Below, piece after piece: positions 1 to 5,737 of a DNA stretch of 11,450 nt (within the stretch, counting starts at the first letter, position 1; the number at the start of each line of letters is the position of its first letter). The translations under genes and the position numbers were made by a program. The stretch is from assembly GCA_023398615.1 (NCBI GenBank), contig JAEWSD010000071.1, forward strand, positions 1 to 11,450, given 5' to 3'. The DNA is from Bacillota bacterium. Its GTDB lineage: Bacteria; Bacillota; Clostridia; Lachnospirales; Lachnospiraceae. Below the pieces are notes generated by a model that was not told the origin of the DNA, did no database searches, and was given only the letters and a program-made list of their open reading frames with translations.

Positions 1-156
1 TATCCATATTTGTATAATGCCTCCCTGTTCTTGGTATGATATGAGTATACCATAAGGACCGGAGGCATTCTTGCATGATATTGCTTACTATGCGGAAAAT
101 GAAATAAATGATAACTAATATTACAGGTAAAATTGGTTATATTTTTAAGATTACAG
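1..156. other. Non-coding left edge with a nested inverted repeat
   Basis: No gene can be supported here. A perfect 9-base inverted repeat (AATGCCTCC at 16-24, GGAGGCATT at 61-69) encloses a second one (TGGTAT at 33-38, ATACCA at 47-52). A TATAAT hexamer lies at 13-18, but any matching -35 box would be off the window. The right arm contains GGAGG, followed 9 bases later by an ATG that opens only a 10-codon frame (75-107). Short open stretches on both strands are too small to call. It could be the tail of an upstream element or a small regulatory RNA. Confidence 0.3.
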
Positions 157-185
157 TTGACTTTGGTAGTTTAATCGCATATTAT
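157..185 (+). promoter_or_regulatory. Predicted sigma-A promoter of the GGDEF gene
   Basis: TTGACT at 157-162, a 17-base spacer, and TATTAT at 180-185. Each box matches the consensus at five of six positions. Transcription would start near 192, giving a leader of about 120 bases before the GGDEF start codon. Confidence 0.6.
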
Positions 186-205
186 TGTTTTAACATGATT
201 TTCCG

Positions 206-228
206 CACCGGCATATCCGGTGATTTTT
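206..228 (+). terminator. Terminator-like hairpin in the GGDEF leader
   Basis: CACCGG (206-211) and CCGGTG (217-222) form a perfect 6-bp stem over a CATAT loop. ATTTTT follows at 223-228. It starts only about 14 bases after the predicted transcription start, so it may be a leader attenuator. It could instead terminate a transcript entering from the left. The stem is short, so its strength is uncertain. Confidence 0.4.
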
Positions 229-304
229 GTTGTTTACGGCTTTGGCCGCAGCAAAAAAGAGTTTCACAAATGCTGCAATAGTATAACTTCATGAAAGGTG
301 AAAC
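224..304 (+). promoter_or_regulatory. Structured 5' leader of the GGDEF gene
   Basis: The T-run of the preceding terminator-like hairpin (TTTTTGTTG, 224-232) can pair with CAGCAAAAA (249-257). Inside that, CGGC (237-240) pairs with GCCG (245-248). Further on, GTTTCAC (261-267) and GTGAAAC (298-304) form a perfect 7-base inverted repeat that overlaps the only ribosome-site-like sequence, AAAGGTG at 294-300. This suggests RNA-level control. It matches no riboswitch class that I recognise. Confidence 0.3.
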
Positions 305-313
305 AGATTTTAT

Positions 314-1498
314 ATGGAATGTATATATAGTTTTATCCGGAATTCTTTCTTGGTAAAAGAAACGGAAAAGTTCAGCAAAAAGAAGTTCAGACATAATAAT
401 TTATGCATATTGGCCTTATCCATATATCTAACAATTGAGCAGCTGTATTATGGATTCTTTACGTCGGAGCCTGAGAGCCTGAGACAGATAATATTTATAG
501 GTACGGCACTGCTTATGATGACATACACTTTCATTAGCGGATTTATCCAAATCAAAAAGTCGGAAGATTTATTTTGGAACCATAAAATGTATGAGATCAG
601 TTTTGGATTAGCCGGCTTTGTAATTGCTATAGTCAGGTCATTGATATTACAGGAGCATACCTTTGCATTACCTTCCATATATATCGCTGTAGTTTACGGC
701 TTTGCCGTATTTTTTTATTTTTCTCCGATTATAAGCTTTGGAATATACCTCGTTACTTGCGTAGTAATTATCATACTGCTGCCGGTATTCCAACCTGAGA
801 TTATTCATATTACCTATGCACAGGATATTGTGACGAATAATATTATTGCATGGATTGCTTCTATTATTAATTACCAGCGATATGTGAAAGAATATAAATC
901 CCAGCAGACAATATTCTATAAGAATGAGGAGCTTCAGGCGAAAACGGAAAAGATTCAGAAGACAAATCAGGTCTTGCAATATATTTCAAATGTAGACGCG
1001 TTGACCAATATCTACAATCGCAGAAAGCTAAACGAGATATTGGAAATAGAATATGAAAGATGCAAGGCATTGCATAAAAAGATTTCTTTAATTATAATGG
1101 ATGTAGATTTATTTAAATCGGTAAATGACACTTACGGGCATTCTGTCGGAGATAAGGTGCTTGAGCAATTGGGAGAATTACTAAAGAAAAATGTTAACCC
1201 GAATGATAAAGTCGGAAGGTGGGGAGGCGAAGAATTTTTAATTATCTGCCCTGAAACTAGCTTTGAAGAGGCATTCGGCCTGGCGGAAAAAATAAGGATA
1301 TGTACACAAAATCATGACTTTCAACTGAAAAAAAATGTAACATGCAGCTTTGGTGTCGCAACAAGTAAGGCTACGGATACGATAACGAATTTGATTATCA
1401 GAGCGGACAAGGGGCTTTATAAAGCAAAAGCGTCCGGAAGAAACAGAGTGGAAGCAAGGGAAAAGAGAAGCAGTAATGTTATATCCTATCGAGAATGA
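314..1498 (+). CDS. Membrane-anchored GGDEF diguanylate cyclase
   Basis: Predicted 394-residue enzyme that makes cyclic di-GMP from two GTP at the membrane. Residues about 30-186 hold roughly six hydrophobic segments without a sensor family I can name. A charged, probably coiled linker follows (about 190-222), then the GGDEF domain (about 225-382). Visible signatures are DALTNIYNRR at 228-237, the metal aspartate in IMDVDLF (D263), and the active-site loop GRWGGEEF at 301-308. The usual inhibitory RxxD site is NPND (295-298), so classical product inhibition is unlikely. No EAL domain is present. The start at 314 is chosen because no better in-frame start is seen; AAAGGTG lies about 13 bases upstream, which is a long spacing. 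The last codons run into the start of the beta-glucuronidase remnant, so the native C-terminus may have been altered. Confidence 0.9.
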   Translation: MECIYSFIRNSFLVKETEKFSKKKFRHNNLCILALSIYLTIEQLYYGFFTSEPESLRQIIFIGTALLMMTYTFISGFIQIKKSEDLFWNHKMYEISFGLAGFVIAIVRSLILQEHTFALPSIYIAVVYGFAVFFYFSPIISFGIYLVTCVVIIILLPVFQPEIIHITYAQDIVTNNIIAWIASIINYQRYVKEYKSQQTIFYKNEELQAKTEKIQKTNQVLQYISNVDALTNIYNRRKLNEILEIEYERCKALHKKISLIIMDVDLFKSVNDTYGHSVGDKVLEQLGELLKKNVNPNDKVGRWGGEEFLIICPETSFEEAFGLAEKIRICTQNHDFQLKKNVTCSFGVATSKATDTITNLIIRADKGLYKAKASGRNRVEAREKRSSNVISYRE

Positions 1499-1807
1499 AG
1501 TGAGACAGGTAAGAGATCTGAGTGGAATCTGGAGGTTTAAACTTGATCCGGATGAAATCGGGTTGCATAAGATTCCGGAAGTGATCTTCTCGGAAGAATG
1601 TCAGGTGGAGTATCTGAGAGAAAACCATAAGGCTTTTGACGCATGTGATTTTCTGATCGGGGAACAGGTGTGGAAGTTTGCGATTTCATGACAAAGCATG
1701 AACTCCGCAGATTTGACGGAAATAAAAAAGGTGTGTTTACCAGGGACCGTCAGCCTAAAGCAGCAGTGTACGAGCTAAGAAAACGCTGGCTGCCGGAAGA
1801 AGAATAA
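1476..1807 (+). pseudogene. Beta-glucuronidase remnant, internally deleted and frameshifted
   Basis: The first 24 or so codons read like the start of GH2 beta-glucuronidase (MLYPIENEVRQVRDLSGIW, compare E. coli MLRPVETPTREIKKLDGLW). After DPDEI the reading jumps directly to the family's C-terminal part: GLHKIPEVIFSEECQVEYL, then FLIGEQVWKFA. About 480 residues are missing compared with the roughly 600-residue E. coli enzyme, including both catalytic glutamates. A one-base deletion near 1682 then shifts the frame. The open frame stops at 1691, while the +1 frame continues with FMTKHELRRFDGNKKGVFTR and RWLPEEE to a TAA at 1805-1807. Two independent lesions make this a dead gene. The first 23 bases overlap the GGDEF gene. 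Confidence 0.9.
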
Positions 1808-1824
1808 TTCATAATGAATTACCG

Positions 1825-1853
1825 TTGCATAGTTTTGGAAATTATGCTAGACT
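1825..1853 (+). promoter_or_regulatory. Predicted promoter of the pucR-family gene
   Basis: TTGCAT at 1825-1830, a 17-base spacer, and TAGACT at 1848-1853 preceded by TGC, which gives an extended -10. Transcription would start near 1860, just before the hairpin at 1865. Confidence 0.4.
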
Positions 1854-1864
1854 TACGTTATTAC

Positions 1865-1895
1865 AAGGGCGTTGCAGCAATGCAGCGCCTTTTTT
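1865..1895 (+). terminator. Intrinsic terminator or leader hairpin before the regulator
   Basis: AAGGGCGTTGCA (1865-1876) pairs with TGCAGCGCCTTT (1881-1892) over a GCAA tetraloop, with two G-T wobbles. Six T residues follow at 1890-1895. It is a convincing terminator. It may end transcripts from the GGDEF and beta-glucuronidase remnant side. If the promoter at 1825-1853 is right, it also lies at the very 5' end of the regulator's own mRNA. Confidence 0.65.
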
Positions 1896-1915
1896 CGTGG
1901 CAGGAGGTGGAGTTT

Positions 1916-3076
1916 ATGGCTATTACGGTTAAAAAACTGTACAAGAACGGAACCTTCCGATACCAGATGAGCCTGGTCGCAGGCAGGAATGGCCTGACTA
2001 ACCTGGTACAGTGGGTGCATATCATTGAGGATGACAATGTCAGTGCGTTTCTGCATGGCAAGGAGCTGGTACTTACGACGGGAATCCTGAATAAGGATAA
2101 GGAATGGCTGCTGAACTTTACACACAAATTATATGAGGTAGGAGTCAGTGCCTTTGTGGTAAATATCGGACCCTATACGAAGGAAATACCCAAAGAAGTG
2201 ATTGAATATTGCAATGAAGTGAATCTGCCGCTGTTTATCATACCCTGGCAGACAAGAATGGTTGATATGACCAGGGATTTCTGTCACCGGATCATGAACA
2301 ATGACCATGTGGAGAACAGCATGGCAACAACCATCAAAAACATCATCTTTAAAATAGGTGATCTTGAGACCCAGATATTGCAGATGGAGCGTTACGGTTA
2401 TCAAAGGGACGGATATTTCTGCTTCCTCAGTATCAATACGGAGGACAAAGGCGGAGTACATTCCCAGGAATATATGGACACTTTGGCAAACTATGCGGAG
2501 AAGACGGCAAGAAATATTAAGGAATTATTTATATCATTTTCCTATAAGGAATATCTGATATTGGTGCTGGTGGATTATTCGGAAAAGGATATTGAGAGCT
2601 TTGCCGCGGAACTGCTGAAGGTTACCAGAAAGGAAAAAACCATATACCGCCTGCATATGGGAATCAGCTCCAACCAGCAGGGACTTTATAACCAGGATAA
2701 GAATTTTGAGAAGGCCCTTTCTGCGATGGAGATGGCAAGGAAGCGGAACGAATCCTACAACTTTTATGATAAGCTGGATCTTTACAAGATCTTGTTTGCG
2801 GTTAATGACAAATCCGTCTTAAGAAGCTACTGCTATGATACGATCGGAAAGCTGGAGGAGTTTGACAGGGAAAATAGTACGGAGCTTGTGAAGCTTTTAA
2901 GGACCTATTTTGAAAATAACGCAAGCCTTCAGCTGGTATCGGAGAAGCTTTTCGTTCATAGGAATACGGTTACAAACCAGCTCAAGAAAGTTGAAAGCAT
3001 AACAGGTTATAATCCCCTTGAATTGGAAGACAGGGTTAAGCTGTATATGGGATTTTACATGAAAGACGTTATGTAA
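1916..3076 (+). CDS. PucR-family transcriptional regulator
   Basis: Predicted 386-residue DNA-binding regulator. Residues about 5-125 match the PucR N-terminal ligand-sensing domain (VKKLYK, LVAGRNGLTNLVQWVHIIE, GKELVLTTG). A central GGDEF-like domain spans about 160-290. The C-terminal PucR helix-turn-helix lies at about 325-383 (LLRTYFENNASLQLVSEKLF, then VHRNTVTNQLKKVE). An earlier ATG at 1814 is open, but the start at 1916 has AGGAGG 8 bases upstream (1902-1907), and the added 34 residues would be encoded through the terminator hairpin. B. subtilis PucR is longer (about 531 residues). Family members usually respond to small nitrogen compounds or catabolic intermediates. The gene stops directly before the 18-base site at 3077 and probably controls the aminotransferase, ABC operon and AEC permease. 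That assignment is inference. Confidence 0.9.
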   Translation: MAITVKKLYKNGTFRYQMSLVAGRNGLTNLVQWVHIIEDDNVSAFLHGKELVLTTGILNKDKEWLLNFTHKLYEVGVSAFVVNIGPYTKEIPKEVIEYCNEVNLPLFIIPWQTRMVDMTRDFCHRIMNNDHVENSMATTIKNIIFKIGDLETQILQMERYGYQRDGYFCFLSINTEDKGGVHSQEYMDTLANYAEKTARNIKELFISFSYKEYLILVLVDYSEKDIESFAAELLKVTRKEKTIYRLHMGISSNQQGLYNQDKNFEKALSAMEMARKRNESYNFYDKLDLYKILFAVNDKSVLRSYCYDTIGKLEEFDRENSTELVKLLRTYFENNASLQLVSEKLFVHRNTVTNQLKKVESITGYNPLELEDRVKLYMGFYMKDVM

Positions 3077-3094
3077 CCGTTATGCAAGTGCACA
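3077..3094. promoter_or_regulatory. Putative regulator binding site, copy 1
   Basis: CCGTTATGCAAGTGCACA starts immediately after the regulator's stop codon. It matches the site at 5581-5598 at 16 of 18 positions; the two differences are the middle bases. The core TGCA-NN-TGCA is an imperfect inverted repeat, as expected for a dimeric regulator. Exactly 22 bases separate it from the -35 box at 3117, and its centre is near -66. That position suits an activator. Confidence 0.65.
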
Positions 3095-3116
3095 AGCAGA
3101 ATTGGTCACTTATCAA

Positions 3117-3145
3117 TTGCTTTTACATGCCGCGCTGTATATAAT
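3117..3145 (+). promoter_or_regulatory. Predicted sigma-A promoter of the aminotransferase gene
   Basis: TTGCTT at 3117-3122, a 17-base spacer, and a perfect TATAAT at 3140-3145. Transcription would start near 3152, about 42 bases before the start codon. A CTCCT at 3148-3152 could pair with the ribosome site AGGAG at 3179-3183, which may modulate translation. Confidence 0.65.
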
Positions 3146-3193
3146 TACTCCTAAAATAAAAGTTCATCTTTAGAATAAAGGAGGCTGATTGGT

Positions 3194-4522
3194 ATGCAGG
3201 GTGAATCAATCAAAAATAAATTAAGACAATATAATTTACAGTCATGGAGCAAACAGAAAAATATTGATCCAATTCCGGTTGAGAAAGCGGAAGGCATCTA
3301 TTTCTGGGATTATGACGGGAACCGTTATTCCGATATGTCTTCCCAACTGGTTAACATGAACCTGGGATTCGGAAACAAAGCGATCGGAGATGCGATTAAG
3401 GCACAGGTTGACCGGTATTGTTTTGTCGGACCTTCCTTCGGTGCCGCTTCAAGAGCCGAGCTTGCGGAGAAAATTATCGGTTTAATGCCGGATAGTATGG
3501 GAAAGGTGTTCTTTACCAATGCCGGAGCGGAATCCAATGAGAATGCGGTAAAAATCGCAAAAATGTATACAGGAAGAAATAAAATTTTCAGCAGATACCG
3601 CAGTTATCATGGTTCTTCCTTCGGTTCGGGGAACTTGACGGGAGAACCCAGAAGGTATGCGTTAGAACCGGGAATACCCGGGTTTATCAAATTCTTTGAT
3701 CCTTATCTTTATCGTGAGACGGTAAGATTCGAGACGGAAGAAGATGCGGTCGGGTATTATCTGGCAAAGCTGGATGAGCAGATACAGTATGAAGGAGCGG
3801 ACTTGGTTGCCGCCATTGTAATGGAAACCATTACAGGCTCGAATGGAGTTATCATACCGCCCAAGGGTTATCTGCCCGGTGTAAGAAGGCTTTGTGATAA
3901 ATATGGGATTCTTATGATTTGTGACGAGGTTATGACAGGCTGGTGCAGGACAGGCAAAATGTTCGCTTTCGAAAACTTCGATGTGATACCGGATATCGTA
4001 ACCTTTGCAAAAGGTGTGACCTGCGGTTATGTTCCTCTTGGCGGAGTCGTGGTAAGCAAGAGGATTGCGGAATATTTTGACGATCATATGCTCTCCTGCG
4101 GACTTACTTACAGCGGCCATCCTCTGGCATGCGCCGCCGGGGTCGCATGCGTTAACTACTATGAGGAAGCCGGTATTTTAGGAAAGGTAAATAAGACCGG
4201 CAAGGTTCTCGGCGAAAGGCTTGAAGTTATGAAAGCATCCCATCCCTGTGTTGGTGATGTCCGCTATATCGGACTGTTTTCCGCCGTGGAGCTGGTAAAA
4301 AGTAAAGACCTGAAAGAACCGATGGTTCCTTACGGAAGGGACCCGGAAGGAATTATGGGTAAGATTATCGGTAAACTAAAAGAGAAGAAATTTATGACAT
4401 ATTACCATGAAAACATAATACTGATTGCCCCGCCACTGATTATTACGGAGGAACAGCTGACAGAGGAACTGAATAAGCTGGATGAGGTATTGTATGAGGT
4501 GGACGGGGAGTTTGTCCGGTAA
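3194..4522 (+). CDS. Class III PLP-dependent aminotransferase (omega-amino acid type)
   Basis: Predicted 442-residue cytoplasmic enzyme that moves a terminal amino group to a 2-oxoacid and leaves an aldehyde. Fold-type I, class III signatures are clear: NAGAESNENAVK at 109-120, YHGSS at 138-142, the PLP-ring aspartate in ICDEVMTGW (D244), and the Schiff-base lysine K273 in FAKGVTCGYVPLGG. LTYSGHPLACAAG at 304-316 is the family's phosphate-binding stretch. Length is normal. AAAGGAGG lies 9 bases before the ATG. The family includes taurine, beta-alanine, GABA and diamine transaminases, and sequence inspection alone does not separate them. Taurine-2-oxoacid or taurine-pyruvate transaminase is my leading idea because an Fe-type aldehyde reductase and an amino-compound importer appear to share its regulation. 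The gene is monocistronic and convergent with the AEC permease. Confidence 0.9.
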   Translation: MQGESIKNKLRQYNLQSWSKQKNIDPIPVEKAEGIYFWDYDGNRYSDMSSQLVNMNLGFGNKAIGDAIKAQVDRYCFVGPSFGAASRAELAEKIIGLMPDSMGKVFFTNAGAESNENAVKIAKMYTGRNKIFSRYRSYHGSSFGSGNLTGEPRRYALEPGIPGFIKFFDPYLYRETVRFETEEDAVGYYLAKLDEQIQYEGADLVAAIVMETITGSNGVIIPPKGYLPGVRRLCDKYGILMICDEVMTGWCRTGKMFAFENFDVIPDIVTFAKGVTCGYVPLGGVVVSKRIAEYFDDHMLSCGLTYSGHPLACAAGVACVNYYEEAGILGKVNKTGKVLGERLEVMKASHPCVGDVRYIGLFSAVELVKSKDLKEPMVPYGRDPEGIMGKIIGKLKEKKFMTYYHENIILIAPPLIITEEQLTEELNKLDEVLYEVDGEFVR

Positions 4523-4524
4523 GG

Positions 4525-4536
4525 AAGCTTAAGCTT
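4525..4536. repeat. 12-base palindrome between convergent genes
   Basis: AAGCTTAAGCTT fills most of the 17-base gap between the aminotransferase stop and the AEC permease stop. No T-run follows on either strand, so it is not a convincing terminator. Confidence 0.4.
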
Positions 4537-4539
4537 ATC

Positions 4540-5490
4540 TTAAAAGATGTCCGCAGTGGTGAGCAGCAGCCACAGAGGCAGCATAACGGCCGAACAAAGA
4601 GTGGTCATAATGACACAGTGTGTCGCCAGTATGTAGTGATTCCTGTATTGCCTTGCCATGATGGCGGTACAGGCGGCAGTCGGCATTCCGAACATCAGCA
4701 CAAGGACGGTATTGGACAGGGTATTGGCTTTCAGAAATACGAACAGGACAAGGTAGAGCAGCAGCGGGATGAGAATCATGCGAAGGAAGGTAATTCCATA
4801 GGTTTTCCTGGCCAGAAACAGCTCCTTTAAGGATACCTCTCCGAATTGTGCGCCTACCAGAAACATGGCAATTGCCGTGGTGGCATCCGACAGATAGCCG
4901 ACCGGATTTAAGATGATCTGCGGAAGCGGAATCCGAAAACCCAAAATGGCAAAACCAATGAGAATACTGACAAAAGCAGGGGTCAGCAAACTTTTTGGAT
5001 GCAAGCTTTTTTGAGCTTTCCGGTCTGGCCGAACCAGCATAATTCCGACGGTAAATATAAGGATGTCAATGATTACCTCAATGACGGATGCAATGAATAA
5101 AGCTTCCGTGCCTAATACCGCCTTTATAAATGGCATGCCGATAAAGCCGGTATTATTAAAGGCTATGGCAAACATCAGTATGCCGGCAAGCGGTTCTGCG
5201 GCTCCGCATATCCTTGTATAAATATAGGCAATCAGCAAGGAAAGCAGATAGACAATGAAGGAAATAATTCCGGTGTAGATTACGGTATGGAGCAGGGTAT
5301 TATTTATTCTGACGGAAGACATAACATCCAGGAGCATTGCCGGCCACAGAAAATTCATCATCAGATAGGACAGGCCGTCCAGCTGCGCCGGAGTAAGCAG
5401 TTTCAGCCTGCCTGTTACATAGCCGGGCATCGCCAGTAATACGAAGATCATTACATTGCTGATACATGTTACAATACTTAAATTTTCCAT
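4540..5490 (-). CDS. AEC-family (auxin efflux carrier type) permease
   Basis: Predicted 316-residue inner-membrane transporter with about ten hydrophobic segments in two five-helix halves around a polar loop near residues 150-170 (RPDRKAQKSLHPKS). FNNTGFIGMPF at about 111-121 and AMFLVGAQFG in the second half are typical of the family's conserved asparagine- and glycine-rich helices. Bacterial AEC proteins include malate and malonate carriers (MleP and MdcF types), so an organic anion is the likely cargo. The gene diverges from the ABC operon, and the shared intergenic region contains the second copy of the 18-base site. Export of the alcohol end product, or import of a related acid, would fit this context; neither is shown. 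The ribosome site is weak (AAAAGAG about 9 bases upstream). Confidence 0.88.
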   Translation of the reverse strand: MENLSIVTCISNVMIFVLLAMPGYVTGRLKLLTPAQLDGLSYLMMNFLWPAMLLDVMSSVRINNTLLHTVIYTGIISFIVYLLSLLIAYIYTRICGAAEPLAGILMFAIAFNNTGFIGMPFIKAVLGTEALFIASVIEVIIDILIFTVGIMLVRPDRKAQKSLHPKSLLTPAFVSILIGFAILGFRIPLPQIILNPVGYLSDATTAIAMFLVGAQFGEVSLKELFLARKTYGITFLRMILIPLLLYLVLFVFLKANTLSNTVLVLMFGMPTAACTAIMARQYRNHYILATHCVIMTTLCSAVMLPLWLLLTTADIF

Positions 5491-5544
5491 AAAGTTACGC
5501 TCTTTTCTGTAAAATAGTTTGGTTTTTAATCGAAATTACAGAGT

Positions 5545-5573
5545 ATGCTAGCACAGATTGAGTAAATTGTAAA
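5545..5573 (-). promoter_or_regulatory. Possible promoter of the AEC permease gene
   Basis: Read on the minus strand: TTTACA (5573-5568), a 17-base spacer, and TAGCAT (5550-5545) preceded by TGC, an extended -10. The 18-base site at 5581-5598 begins 7 bases upstream of this -35 box, so one regulator dimer could act on both divergent promoters. Confidence 0.35.
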
Positions 5574-5580
5574 TTGTTAT

Positions 5581-5598
5581 CCGTTATGCACATGCACA
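5581..5598. promoter_or_regulatory. Putative regulator binding site, copy 2
   Basis: CCGTTATGCACATGCACA differs from copy 1 (3077-3094) only in the two central bases. Its distance to the plus-strand -35 box (22 bases to 5621) equals that of copy 1. It sits between the divergent AEC permease and ABC operon. A further TGCACA half-site occurs at 5615-5620, next to the -35 box. Confidence 0.65.
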
Positions 5599-5620
5599 CC
5601 AATTTATGTTAAACTGCACA

Positions 5621-5649
5621 TTGCCAAATAAAAATATATTTGATAATAT
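5621..5649 (+). promoter_or_regulatory. Predicted promoter of the ABC transporter operon
   Basis: TTGCCA at 5621-5626, a 17-base spacer, and TAATAT at 5644-5649 preceded by TGA, an extended -10. Transcription would start near 5656, about 80 bases before the first start codon. Confidence 0.55.
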
Positions 5650-5673
5650 GAAACATCATAAAAATTCATATGC

Positions 5674-5707
5674 AAGGGAGCACGCGCAACACATCGTGCT
5701 CCTTTTT
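5674..5707 (+). terminator. Leader attenuator-like hairpin of the ABC operon
   Basis: AAGGGAGCACG (5674-5684) pairs with CGTGCTCCTTT (5695-5705): 11 bp with one wobble over a 10-base loop, ending in a run of five T residues. The outer TGC and GCA could extend the stem beyond a small bulge. The neighbouring upstream gene points the other way, so this cannot terminate an upstream plus-strand gene. It must lie in the operon's own leader, about 18 bases after the predicted start site. Confidence 0.6.
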
Positions 5708-5737
5708 GCAGCTTTAAAAAGGGAGGATAAAATAAAT

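Noticed and set aside
1..67. Minus-strand open frame running off the left edge (starts MPPVLMVYSY)
   Set aside because: Only about 22 codons, no ribosome site, and no family recognised.
56..118. Plus-strand tail-like frame ending in YYAENEINDN
   Set aside because: A stop lies just upstream and no homology is recognised; it is too short to call a gene remnant.
1814..1915. Upstream extension of the PucR regulator from the ATG at 1814
   Set aside because: The added 34 residues read through the terminator hairpin and lack a ribosome site, while the ATG at 1916 has an ideal AGGAGG.
3662..4120. Minus-strand open frame of 152 codons inside the aminotransferase gene
   Set aside because: It is the antisense shadow of a clear class III aminotransferase, with no ribosome site or family features.
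5606..5737. Upstream extension of the solute-binding protein from the ATG at 5606
   Set aside because: It would overlap the predicted promoter and leader hairpin and place 44 residues before a clear lipoprotein signal peptide.
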